Shown here in pieces: positions 17,258 to 25,215 of a stretch of DNA of 27,602 bases (positions within the stretch are counted from its first letter, which is position 1; every line of letters begins with the position of its first letter). The translations under genes were made by a program, and so were the position numbers. The DNA comes from JANNAV01 sp031384695 (GTDB lineage Bacteria; Pseudomonadota; Alphaproteobacteria; Rhodobacterales; Rhodobacteraceae). Location of the stretch: positions 1-27,602 of the forward strand of contig JANNAV010000075.1 in the NCBI GenBank assembly GCA_031384695.1, given 5' to 3'. The notes beneath the pieces were generated by a model. That model did no database searches, was not told where the DNA came from, and saw only the letters and a list, made by a program, of their open reading frames with translations.

Positions 17258-18046
17258 TCAAAGATCAAACGTCGCAAATACCGGCACATGATCACTTGGC
17301 TGCACCCAGCCGCGCGCGTCGCGCAGGATCCGGCTGCTATGCGCCGCCGCCGCGATATCCGGCGTGGCCCAGATGTGATCCAGCCTGCGGCCCTTGTCCG
17401 CCGTGTGCCAATCCGCCGCCCGGTAAGACCACCATGAATACAACTTGCCCTGAGGAATATCGGCCCGCGTCACATCCACCCATGCCCCCGCCTCCATCGC
17501 AGCACCCAAATGCTCCACCTCAACCGGCGTGTGGCTCACGATCTTCAGCAGCGCCTTGTGGTCCCACACATCATCCTCGCGCGGGGCGATGTTCAGATCA
17601 CCCACCAATATGGCGCGGTCCGGGCGCTGCCAGCGGAAATAATCCCGCATCTCGGTCAGGTAATCCAGCTTCTGGCCGAATTTCTCGTTCACCGCGCGGT
17701 CCGGGATATCGCCCCCGGCCGGCACATAGCAGTTGTGGATCGTCACTCCATTTTCCAGCCGCGCAGCCACATGCCGCGCATGGCCCAACTGGGCGAAATC
17801 CCGCTCGCCCGCATCCATCAGCGGCAGTTTCGACAGGATCGCCACCCCGTTATAGCCCTTCTGCCCCCGCGCCACCATATAGCGGTAGCCAAGCGCGCGG
17901 AACTGCTCCAGCGGAATATGCTCCACCGGGCTTTTGCACTCCTGCAAACACAGGATATCGGGCGCCTGATCCGCCAGCATCTGCGCCACCAGCCCCTCGC
18001 GCAACCGCACAGAATTGATGTTCCAGGTCGCAAGTGTGAATGACAT
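17258..18046 (-). CDS. xthA: Exodeoxyribonuclease III (AP endonuclease family 1)
   Basis: A 262-residue EEP-fold DNA repair nuclease that cuts at abasic sites and removes 3' blocking groups. Motifs are LATWNINSVRLR (N9), ILCLQECKSP with metal-binding E36, YNGVAILSK, LVGDLNIAPREDDVWD, GRRLDHIWAT and the terminal SDHVPVFATFDL with the D252/H253 catalytic pair. Length and motif order are normal for the family. The ATG at 18046 was chosen because the domain begins immediately; it is preceded by GGAGCCC. The small exported-protein gene lies upstream on the same strand, 68 bases away. Confidence 0.95.
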   Translation of the reverse strand: MSFTLATWNINSVRLREGLVAQMLADQAPDILCLQECKSPVEHIPLEQFRALGYRYMVARGQKGYNGVAILSKLPLMDAGERDFAQLGHARHVAARLENGVTIHNCYVPAGGDIPDRAVNEKFGQKLDYLTEMRDYFRWQRPDRAILVGDLNIAPREDDVWDHKALLKIVSHTPVEVEHLGAAMEAGAWVDVTRADIPQGKLYSWWSYRAADWHTADKGRRLDHIWATPDIAAAAHSSRILRDARGWVQPSDHVPVFATFDL

Positions 18047-18114
18047 GCCAGGGCTCCGGTTGCGCGCAGGCCAGCCTAAGCCCGGCCACCGCAATTCTCA
18101 AGCGCTGGCGTGGG

Positions 18115-18447
18115 TCAATCCGTCAGGGTGAACGACGACAGTTCGCAGATATCCGCCTCGCGCACCAACTCGCCGCCATCCGCCATCACGAACCGCATGT
18201 CGTAATCACACACTTCCGAGCCGTCGGTGATGGTGACCACGCCATTTTCGCCCACCGCCAGCACGTCGGTGCCCAGGATATCCTCGCCCCAGCTGTCGGT
18301 GCCCACGGGCGAGACGTAAAGCTCGCTCAGATCGGCGGAACTGTCGTTGATCAGATCAAACTCCACGTCATCGGCAAGGGCAGGGGTGGCAAGGGCAGGG
18401 GTGACAAGGGCAAGCAAGGCAAAGGCGGCGGCAGAGAAACGCATCAT
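18115..18447 (-). CDS. Small exported protein of unknown function
   Basis: A 110-residue protein with a signal peptide ending TPALA before DDVEFDLIND. The mature part (about 85 residues) is acidic, with LSELYVSPVGTDSWGEDILG and two cysteines (SEVCDYDMRF and ADICELSSF) that could form a disulfide. Similar small secreted proteins occur in many Rhodobacteraceae, without a known role. GGGAGC precedes the two adjacent start codons (18447, 18444). The signal peptide contains a duplicated TPALA encoded by a 15-base tandem repeat. Confidence 0.8.
   Translation of the reverse strand: MMRFSAAAFALLALVTPALATPALADDVEFDLINDSSADLSELYVSPVGTDSWGEDILGTDVLAVGENGVVTITDGSEVCDYDMRFVMADGGELVREADICELSSFTLTD
18373..18417. 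repeat. 15-base tandem repeat in a signal peptide
   Basis: GGCAAGGGCAGGGGT occurs twice exactly (18373-18387, 18388-18402), followed by a partial third unit. On the minus strand it encodes TPALATPALA, the C-region of the signal peptide with its cleavage site present twice. Confidence 0.8.
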
Positions 18448-18543
18448 GAAAGCTCCCGGAAAGGTGTAAAGCGGCGGGTTTCAGGGAATACCCGAAACCC
18501 ACCAAAGCACAAGCCGCTTGCAACCGTGCCCTTGCGTTCCCGG

Positions 18544-18663
18544 TTCCTGCCTGATTTGTCAACCCGCCGGATTGCGGTACTTCCCTTGGCGAATGGCCTT
18601 CGGCTTTGGGCCAACGAACACCAGCAATCGCGCCATCAGGCGCATTGCCAGATCGGTTCGGGC
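18544..18663 (+). repeat. Dispersed intergenic repeat, copy C (short form)
   Basis: Lies in the 333-base gap between divergent genes (18448-18780). It begins TTCCTGCCTGATTTG and keeps the GGATTGCGG and CCCTTGG blocks, a GGCCTTCGG segment and CCAACGAAC as in copies A and B, but has no long stem and no terminator hairpin. Its second half (CGCGCCATCAGG to ATCGGTTCGGG) is shared with copy D. The rest of the gap shows no gene and no clear promoter. Confidence 0.7.
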
Positions 18664-18780
18664 GCTCAACCCCCAAAGATTGCTCTCGGGCAAAACGCCA
18701 ATCCGCTCCTGTGCCGACGCCTTCCATACCCCCCCCGTCAGGCCTTGACCCCGCCCGCCCCGCCTGATCATCCTGCCCGC

Positions 18781-20004
18781 ATGATCCCAAACCTTTGGCT
18801 GAACCGCAATTTCCGGCTGATGTGCGCCTCTGCCACTGCCACCAACCTTGGCGACGGGGTGATGGCGGTGGCGCTGCCGTGGCTTGCCACCGGGCTTACC
18901 GATGACCCGCTGCTGATAGGCCTGGTGGCGGGCGCGCGCAGCCTGCCGTGGCTGCTGTTCGCGCTGCCCGCAGGTGTGATCACCGACCGCTTTGATCACC
19001 GCCGCCTGCTGATCGGCGCCGATCTTACCCGCATCGCACTCACCCTCGCACTTCTGGTGCTGGCGCTGACGGCGCATCCCGGCACCGCACCGGTGCTGGC
19101 GATGGCGGCGCTCTGCTTTGCCCTCGGCGCGGCCGAGGTGCTGCGCGACAATACCGCGCAAACCTTCCTGCCCTCGGTGGTTGCGAAAGCGCAACTGGAA
19201 CAGGCCAATGCAGCCCTCTGGACGGGCGAGCAACTGGCGGGCCAGTTCATCGGGCCGCCGCTTGCGGGGCTGCTGATCGGGGTATCGGTGGCGCTGCCGT
19301 TCGGCCTGCACGCGGGGCTGCTGGCTGTGGGCACCGTGCTCGTCATCGCCATGGTCGTGCCGCGCCGGATGCCTGCGCCAAACCCCGCCCCGGCGCTTGC
19401 CGCCCTGCGCGAGGGGGTGGTCTGGCTTTGGCGCAATGTGATGCTGCGGCGGCTGGCGGTGCTGCTGGGGGGCTTCAATTTCGTAGGCTATGGCTATGAG
19501 GCGGTGCTGGTGCTGTACAGCCAGCGCGTGCTGGGCCTTGATGCGTTCGGCTACGGCGCCCTGCTGACGCTCACCGCCGCCGGCGGGTTGGCGGGCAGCC
19601 TGATCGGGCCTGCGATCCTGCGGCGCATCACCCCACGCGCAGGGATTCTGGCCGGCATGACCGGCTTTACCGTCGCCTCCACCGTGCTGGCCCTGCACGC
19701 GCCCTTGTGGCTGATCGGCCTCACGATGGCGGGCAACGGCTTTACCGGCATGCTGTGGGGCATAGCGCAAGTCAGCTACCGCCAGCGCCACATCCCCGCG
19801 CCGCTGCTGGGCCGCGTCAACAGCGCCTTCCGCTTTGTCGGCACCGGCCCCGCCGCTTTTGGTGCCATCACCTTCGGTGCGCTGATCGCCTTCGCGGCCC
19901 CCGTGGGCCCGACAGCCGCCGTGCTGCTGCCCTATTGGGTGGCCGCAGGCATCGGCGCGGCTCTTACCCTTTACGCCGCCTTCCGGCTGCGGCTGGAGGG
20001 TTGA
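18781..20004 (+). CDS. MFS transporter, probable exporter
   Basis: A 407-residue membrane protein with about 10-12 hydrophobic segments and the layout of the enterobactin exporter-like MFS_3 group. The loop between segments 2 and 3 reads GVITDRFDHRRLLIGADL, fitting the MFS motif A pattern (G...DR...RR), and the matching half-repeat loop is LRRITPRAGILAG. LRDNTAQTFLPSVV and NSAFRFVGTGPAAFG are also typical of this group. The substrate cannot be told. The gene stands alone; the nearest same-strand gene is 448 bases downstream. The ATG at 18781 is the first codon of the conserved N-terminus. Confidence 0.88.
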   Translation: MIPNLWLNRNFRLMCASATATNLGDGVMAVALPWLATGLTDDPLLIGLVAGARSLPWLLFALPAGVITDRFDHRRLLIGADLTRIALTLALLVLALTAHPGTAPVLAMAALCFALGAAEVLRDNTAQTFLPSVVAKAQLEQANAALWTGEQLAGQFIGPPLAGLLIGVSVALPFGLHAGLLAVGTVLVIAMVVPRRMPAPNPAPALAALREGVVWLWRNVMLRRLAVLLGGFNFVGYGYEAVLVLYSQRVLGLDAFGYGALLTLTAAGGLAGSLIGPAILRRITPRAGILAGMTGFTVASTVLALHAPLWLIGLTMAGNGFTGMLWGIAQVSYRQRHIPAPLLGRVNSAFRFVGTGPAAFGAITFGALIAFAAPVGPTAAVLLPYWVAAGIGAALTLYAAFRLRLEG

Positions 20005-20452
20005 GGCAAGGCAAATCCGCACCCCCCAAAACGCCGCGCCGCCCCGCTGCGCCACCTTCCCCCCCCGCTTTTCAGCAGCGGGTGCGGAGGCGCTACACCC
20101 CCCGAACTCACCCGCCCGGCACCCGTCAGCACCCCTCTGGGTTGCACCGGATCGCAACACCCCGCTGTCCGGCAGACCGCCCTTTCACCGGCGGCAACCG
20201 CCCTTGCCGCTACGGCACCCCTCAGGCGGGATTCAGCCGACGATGGCCGAACTCCAGTTATCATTCTGAATCATATACACAAATCCGAAAATGACCGCGC
20301 CGCCAGAATCGTAGACACATCGAATTTTACATAGCATCATCGTCGCAGGTGACAGGGTTTGACAGTCGGCCGGGGGATGCCCGGCGCGCGCTGGCCGCAG
20401 AAAATCGGTTCCGTCACTCTTACCATAGGTTGTATCAAAAGGAATTCCAGCA
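20005..20452. other. Long intergenic region before the RTX protease gene
   Basis: A 448-base gap. The first 230 bases are GC-rich with C-runs and only a weak hairpin (GGCGG/CCGCC at 20190-20202). Bases 20255-20345 are clearly more AT-rich than the surroundings and could hold the promoter of the protease gene, with TATACA at 20274-20279 as a weak -10 candidate lacking a good -35. TTGACA at 20359-20364 has no matching -10. AAAGGA at about 20438-20443 probably serves as ribosome binding site for the ATG at 20453. Confidence 0.5.
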
Positions 20453-23400
20453 ATGCCAGCGTCAAGCCAGACCAGCAATCAGTGGTGGATCAATGACCAG
20501 ACACCCGACAATCCCTTCGGCAAAAGCGAGGATTACGATGCCTACCTCGATTACCTCGGCGGACTGGACCGCAGCCTGACCCCGGCAATCGCCGCAGGCG
20601 TGCTGCGCATCAACGTGCAGGAACTCACCAACCACCCCGAATTTCTGGCCGCCGCAACCGGCGCGCTGACAATGTGGGCCTCGGTCACGCCGCTGCGGTT
20701 CGAATTCGTCACCGACACCGCCTTCAATCCTGCAACTGACTGGATGGAGATCGTCAGCCCCGAACTCGGCGAGCCCGACGATGGCAGCGCCTATTCCGCC
20801 GACCGCTATATCAGCATCGGCCAGCGTTTTCACGATACCGAACCCGACAGAACCGATATCGGCGGCTATGTGTTCGACAGCTTCATCCACGAATTTGGCC
20901 ACGAATTCGGCCTCAACCACCCCGGCCTTTACAATTACAGCGGCCCCGGCGGCGTGCAGATCAACTATCTGAACAACGCCACCTGGACCTATGACCGCCA
21001 GCAATACAGCGTCATGTCCTATTTCGACGGCATCGATGTGGGCGAAACCACCCGCTGGTCGGCGGCAACCCCACTGATGAGCGATATCGAAGCGGTGATC
21101 CGCCGCTTTTTCTCCACCGTCGATGCCAGCGGACAGCGCACCTATCAGACGATCAACCTCAACACCGGCGATAACGTCTACGGCTTTGGCAGCACGCAAT
21201 ACGGCTACCTGCTCACCGCCACCGGCCCGCAGCACGATATCGGCTTTGTGATCCATGATACCGGCGGCACCGATACCATCAACTTCTCCGGCTCCACCGC
21301 AGGCACCATCCTCGATCTGCGCGCCGGGCAGTTCTCGTCGGTCAACGGCCACAACAACAACGTGTCGATCTTTGCCGGGCACAATGCCGATGGCACCCAG
21401 TATTACATCGAGAACGGCATCGGCAGCGCCTTTGCCGACGTTCTGATCGGCAACAACGGCGCCAATATTCTGGACGGGCGCGGTGGCGGCGACCGGATGG
21501 CAGGCAACGGCGGCGACGATATCTATTTCGTGGATTCGGCTGACGATCTGGTGCGCGAGCGGGTGAACGGCGGCAACGACACCGTCGTGGTGCTGTCGCG
21601 CGACCTCGACATCGGCAGCATCGCCAATGTCGAACATATCATCTACGTCGATGGCTCGGCGGGTCTGCCTGCGGCTGGCGGCGGCGGTGCGACACCCGGC
21701 GCCGGTGCGCCCCCGCCCACCAACATCATCTTCGGCACCCGCGCCAATGAAACCCTTGATGGTGGCGCGGGCGGCGACATGATCTTCGGCCAGGGCGGCG
21801 CCGATCTGATCATCGGCGGCCGCGATTCGCTGGCCAGCCGCGATATCAACAACACCATCGACGTGGCAGACCTCGCCGATCAGACCGAAAGCGATGACGG
21901 CGACGATGCGCTTTATGGCGGCGGTGGCAATGATACCATCCTCGGCGGTCAGGGCGACGATACGCTGGACGGTGGCCACGGCGATGATGTGCTGATCGGC
22001 CAGGACGGCATCGACATCTTCCGGGGCGGCGCGGGCAGCGATACCGTGGATTACAGCCAGGAAAGCCCGTTCCAACTGCTGGTCAACCTTGAAACCAACG
22101 TTGCCAGCGGCGGCACCGCCTCGGGCGACAGCTTTGACAGCATCGAAAACCTGATCGGCTCGGATGACCGCATCGACCGCTTCATCGGCACGGCGGCGGC
22201 CAATCATTTCTGGGGGCAGGGCGGCGGCGATTATTTCAACGGCCGCGGTGGCGATGACATCCTCGATGGCGGCAATGACGGCGATATCCTCTATGGCGAG
22301 GGCGGCAACGACACCATCATCGGTGGTGCGGGGCAGGATTATCTCGATGGCGGCACCGGGATTGATACGGTGGTCTACGCGTCCAGTGCGGCCGGGGTGA
22401 CGGTCAATCTGGGCGACGGCACCACCAGCGGCGGCGACGCCGACGGGCCGGTGCAGATCGTCGGGCGCGGCACCGTTATCCGGCATGATATCCTTGCGGG
22501 CTTTGAAAACGCTGTCGGCTCGTTCTATGCCGATCATCTCACCGGCAGCACCAGCGCCAACAGCCTTTCCGGCGGCATGGGCGACGATACCCTGACCGGC
22601 GGCACCGGTGCCGATACCCTGCTGGGCGGCGCAGGCCGCGACACCGCCGATTACGCCGATGCGGCAGTCGGTGTGCGGCTTGATATGCGTCAGGGCGGCG
22701 GCATGCGCGACACCTATGTGTCGATCGAAAACCTGTCCGGCTCGGGGTTCAGTGACCGCCTGAAAGGCGATGACGGTGCCAATGTGCTGACCGGGCAGGG
22801 CGGTGACGATACGCTTGCGGGCGGCGACGGCGATGACATCCTGCTGGGCGATTTCGCCTATCAGGGCGATGCGCCGCCCCGCCCCGGTATCGGCACCGGC
22901 TATGCCACGCTGGGGCCGGATGCGGTCAACAATTCCACCGCCACCGCCTTTGATATCTCGAACAACTTCACGCTGGCAGCCGATCCGGATATCTTCGATT
23001 CCACCACCCTGCTGCACACCACCGTCAACGCCACCGGCAACGGGCTGGGCGGCTACTACCGCATAGACCTCGCGGCGGGCACCATCATCACCATCGACAT
23101 CGACGGCATCGCCGATCCCGACGTGCACGACAGCCTGATCCGGCTGCTCGACAGCAACGGCAATGTCGTGGCACAAAACGACGATGGCGGCGGTGATCCC
23201 GGCTCCAACAGCGACCGCGATTCAAGCGCAGTCTTTGCCGTGCTGGAAACCGGAACCTATTACATTCTGGAAGGCAGCTGGACCGACACCGCCCCCGGCG
23301 ACGGCTGGACCGAGGAAGTGCCCGCAGGTGCGACCTACGAGTTGAACGTTTCGGTCGAGTTCCCGCCCGCGCCGGTTCAGCCCGGCCTCGCGGGCGCCGA

Positions 23401-23794
23401 TATCCTGCGCGGTGGGCGCGGCAATGATCTGCTGGACGGCGGCTTGGCGGCAGATACCCTGATCGGGGCTGCGGGCGAGGATTCCTTTCGCTTTTCCACC
23501 GCGCTGGGCAACGGCAACATCGACCGGATCGAAGATTTCGATGGCACGAGCGATCTGATCCTGCTCGACAATCTTATCTTCACCAGTCTGGGCGGCAACG
23601 GCGCTCTGACCTTCGGCGCGTTCTATCAAAGTGCCGCAGGCATCGCCAATGCCGCCGACGACCGCATCATCTACAACATCGGCAATGGCGCGCTGTCCTA
23701 CGATGCCGATGGTTCCGGCGATACGGCCGCCATCCAGTTTGCGCAACTGAGCAGCGGTCTTGATCTTGCTGCCGGAAATTTCTTTGTGATCTGA
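20453..23794 (+). CDS. Serralysin-like M10 metalloprotease with RTX repeats and PPC-like domain
   Basis: A 1113-residue acidic protein without signal peptide. The protease domain (about 1-250) has the metzincin zinc motif HEFGHEFGLNH (H146, E147, H150, H156) and the Met-turn SVMSYFD (M188, Y190). Calcium-binding GGxGxDxxx RTX blocks follow at about 323-365, 427-455, 483-533, 579-635, 698-735 and 771-803. A pre-peptidase C-terminal-like domain occupies about 823-970 (YYRIDLAAGTIITIDIDG, LIRLLDSNGNVVAQNDDGGG, GTYYILEGSW). A last RTX block and an M10_C-type end (980-1113, DRIEDF, terminal FFVI) complete it. These ends are read by type I secretion systems; no ABC transporter or HlyD-type gene is present here. 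It should be secreted and calcium dependent. Confidence 0.92.
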   Translation: MPASSQTSNQWWINDQTPDNPFGKSEDYDAYLDYLGGLDRSLTPAIAAGVLRINVQELTNHPEFLAAATGALTMWASVTPLRFEFVTDTAFNPATDWMEIVSPELGEPDDGSAYSADRYISIGQRFHDTEPDRTDIGGYVFDSFIHEFGHEFGLNHPGLYNYSGPGGVQINYLNNATWTYDRQQYSVMSYFDGIDVGETTRWSAATPLMSDIEAVIRRFFSTVDASGQRTYQTINLNTGDNVYGFGSTQYGYLLTATGPQHDIGFVIHDTGGTDTINFSGSTAGTILDLRAGQFSSVNGHNNNVSIFAGHNADGTQYYIENGIGSAFADVLIGNNGANILDGRGGGDRMAGNGGDDIYFVDSADDLVRERVNGGNDTVVVLSRDLDIGSIANVEHIIYVDGSAGLPAAGGGGATPGAGAPPPTNIIFGTRANETLDGGAGGDMIFGQGGADLIIGGRDSLASRDINNTIDVADLADQTESDDGDDALYGGGGNDTILGGQGDDTLDGGHGDDVLIGQDGIDIFRGGAGSDTVDYSQESPFQLLVNLETNVASGGTASGDSFDSIENLIGSDDRIDRFIGTAAANHFWGQGGGDYFNGRGGDDILDGGNDGDILYGEGGNDTIIGGAGQDYLDGGTGIDTVVYASSAAGVTVNLGDGTTSGGDADGPVQIVGRGTVIRHDILAGFENAVGSFYADHLTGSTSANSLSGGMGDDTLTGGTGADTLLGGAGRDTADYADAAVGVRLDMRQGGGMRDTYVSIENLSGSGFSDRLKGDDGANVLTGQGGDDTLAGGDGDDILLGDFAYQGDAPPRPGIGTGYATLGPDAVNNSTATAFDISNNFTLAADPDIFDSTTLLHTTVNATGNGLGGYYRIDLAAGTIITIDIDGIADPDVHDSLIRLLDSNGNVVAQNDDGGGDPGSNSDRDSSAVFAVLETGTYYILEGSWTDTAPGDGWTEEVPAGATYELNVSVEFPPAPVQPGLAGADILRGGRGNDLLDGGLAADTLIGAAGEDSFRFSTALGNGNIDRIEDFDGTSDLILLDNLIFTSLGGNGALTFGAFYQSAAGIANAADDRIIYNIGNGALSYDADGSGDTAAIQFAQLSSGLDLAAGNFFVI

Positions 23795-23858
23795 CGCAAA
23801 AGCAGGGGGGCGCTGCCCGGCGCCTCTCCCACAATCGCGCCATAGGAAAGCATGCGTG

Positions 23859-24257
23859 ATGAAGTACCCTACCAACCGCCGCACCCTGCTGTTGGCCGCC
23901 GCCGCCGCCCTTGCAACAGCCACCCGCAGGGCGGCGGCGCAGTCTACCAATGTTCACGGCGCGCTAAGGTTTGCCGGCGGCGCCGTCATTCCTGCGGGCC
24001 AGATCGAGATCTATCTCGAAAACCCGGCCATTCAGGACAGCACCGAACGGCGCGTCGCCGCAATACGGCTGCAAAGCGATGGCGGATCAAAGACGCTGGA
24101 TTTTTCCCTCCCCCAACCGGCAAACGCCACCGCTGCACCCCTGCTGCGGATCGTGGCACGCCTGACGCGCCAGGATGGCTGGCTGCTCGCGCGCGGCAGC
24201 GCAGTGCTCAAAGCCGACGCGCCCGCCGATATCACGCTCAATCAGGCGGTTTATTGA
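23859..24257 (+). CDS. Small exported YbaY-like protein, possible protease partner
   Basis: A 132-residue protein. The N-terminus NRRTLLLAAAAALATA has a twin-arginine, so export may use the Tat route, with probable cleavage after RRAAA. The mature part reads VHGALRFAGGAVIPAGQIEI, then LRIVARLTRQDGWLLARGSA, resembling the YbaY/YscW-like beta-sandwich domain (PF09619-type). There is no lipobox cysteine. AGGAAAG lies about nine bases before the ATG; a GTG one codon upstream is also possible. Only 64 bases separate it from the RTX protease stop, so the two may be cotranscribed. Serralysin operons often carry a small periplasmic inhibitor at this place, but similarity to that Inh family is not evident. 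Confidence 0.75.
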   Translation: MKYPTNRRTLLLAAAAALATATRRAAAQSTNVHGALRFAGGAVIPAGQIEIYLENPAIQDSTERRVAAIRLQSDGGSKTLDFSLPQPANATAAPLLRIVARLTRQDGWLLARGSAVLKADAPADITLNQAVY

Positions 24258-24302
24258 GGCAGCAAGGCCAAAGCCCGGCCATCGCAATACCCCCTCACCC
24301 TG

Positions 24303-24425
24303 TTTCTTGCCTGATTTGTCCAACCATTGGAATGCGGCACGCCCCTCGATCAACCGGCGTCCCGCCTAATGAGCAACAACCCGGGCAAACGCGCCATCAG
24401 AAGCGTCCCCATATCGGTTCGGGGC
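24303..24425 (+). repeat. Dispersed intergenic repeat, copy D (short form)
   Basis: Occupies the first half of the 359-base gap 24258-24616. It opens TTTCTTGCCTGATTTG as the other copies do, keeps GGAATGCGG, and ends with CGCGCCATCAG and ATATCGGTTCGGGG as in copy C. It has no long stem and no terminator hairpin. The remaining bases to 24616 hold no gene; a 42-base stretch (24455-24496) resembles the 3' end of the MFS gene. Confidence 0.7.
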
Positions 24426-24616
24426 GCAAAACCGCCAAAGCGGCTTTTGGCCTCACCCGCTATTCCGCTTTCCGGCTGTGGCTGGAGCGTCGAAACCGGG
24501 TCGGTCGGCAAAAGCATCGCCAACCCGATAAGCTTGATCTGCGCGAAGGTCTGCGACACAGTCCATGACAAGGCGCTCCAATTGCGGGAAGCCGGTATGT
24601 GGAAGGGGAAAACACC

Positions 24617-25003
24617 ATGACTATGCTCAGACTCGGTATCATCGCACTTGCTGCACTCTGGACCGGCACCAGCCACGCCGCAAGCTGCAAGGCGATGACC
24701 AACGGTCAGCTGACGGAACTGACGGCCAATGGCATAACGCTCAAGCTTGGAGGCGAGGGGCATGGCTATGCCGGTTCCCTGAAACTGAAGAAAGACGGAA
24801 CCGGAAAAGGTGCGGCTACCACAGATTCAGGCGACAAAATCGACCTCGCGGGGACATGGTACGTCGCCGACGGCAAATTCTGCAGAACCTGGAAGGGTGG
24901 GAAGCAAAGCGGTAAGGAAGTCTGTGAAAAGTGGTGCCTGACTTCGGACCGCTCGGTAGACGTCCTGGTTGGCAAGAAAGTGATCGGTGTGAACTCGTGG
25001 TAG
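24617..25003 (+). CDS. Small exported protein, DUF995-like
   Basis: A 128-residue protein with a clear signal peptide ending TSHA before ASCKAMTNG. The mature part has GHGYAGSLKLKKDGTG, LAGTWYVADGKFCRTWKGG and EVCEKWCLTSD, with four cysteines (counting ASCKAM) that may form two disulfides. The GTW-V-DGK-C pattern resembles the DUF995 family of alphaproteobacterial exported proteins, of unknown role. GGAAGGGGAA is placed ideally before the ATG at 24617; an in-frame GTG at 24599 is less likely. The gene faces the response-regulator unit tail to tail. Confidence 0.75.
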   Translation: MTMLRLGIIALAALWTGTSHAASCKAMTNGQLTELTANGITLKLGGEGHGYAGSLKLKKDGTGKGAATTDSGDKIDLAGTWYVADGKFCRTWKGGKQSGKEVCEKWCLTSDRSVDVLVGKKVIGVNSW

Positions 25004-25029
25004 ATTTCCGATCCACGCCGCCAAACCCG

Positions 25030-25057
25030 AAAAAAAGGCCGGGCATAAAGCCCGGCC
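25030..25057 (-). terminator. Strong intrinsic terminator (minus strand)
   Basis: On the minus strand GGCCGGGC, loop TTTAT, GCCCGGCC (25037-25057), followed by seven T (25030-25036). A perfect 8-bp GC stem with a T-run is a classic rho-independent terminator. It is 158 bases beyond the response-regulator stop codon. The plus strand has no T-run after the stem, so it acts mainly in the minus direction. Confidence 0.85.
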
Positions 25058-25142
25058 AGGTCCAACAGGGAGGTGCCGTGCCATAACCCCGACACGGCAA
25101 GGGGAACTCAGGTCTACGATGTTGCCACATCATCCTTGCATG
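25030..25142 (-). ncRNA. Candidate small RNA with own terminator
   Basis: A minus-strand transcript of about 113 bases is proposed. A possible promoter (TTATTG at 25172-25177, 17-base spacer, TATGTT at 25149-25154) precedes three hairpins: GATGT/ACATC (25118-25131), TGCCGTG/CACGGCA (25074-25099) and the terminator stem. A CCUCCC segment (25068-25073), able to pair with ribosome binding sites, lies between the last two. No open frame of credible coding quality covers it. It could instead be the long 3' UTR of the response-regulator mRNA. No known RNA family was recognised. Confidence 0.4.
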
Positions 25143-25215
25143 AAGGTTAACATAGGTTTCGATTCTGGCAACAATAAGACCCCATCCGGGCAAATCCGCA
25201 CCCGAACTGATGCGC

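Noticed and set aside
16987..17295. Similar minus-strand frames in repeats A and B sharing IRKLSGREFSG and RPEAVWARD
   Set aside because: The similarity is explained by the DNA repeat. The frames cross the hairpins, lack ribosome binding sites and differ in length and ends, so they are not treated as genes.
20359..20364. TTGACA as a -35 box for the protease gene
   Set aside because: The region 16-18 bases downstream is GC-rich and has nothing like a -10 box.
20233..20478. Minus-strand 81-codon frame across the gap before the protease gene
   Set aside because: No recognisable motif, no clear ribosome binding site, and it overlaps the start of the protease gene.
21430..22860. Regularly spaced repeats considered as a CRISPR array
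   Set aside because: They are coding RTX repeats in one frame, degenerate, without constant spacers or cas genes.
20462..23176. A 904-codon open frame on the minus strand opposite the RTX protease
   Set aside because: It mirrors the GGxGxD repeats of the plus-strand gene and shows no family motifs; high GC and repetition keep the antisense frame open.
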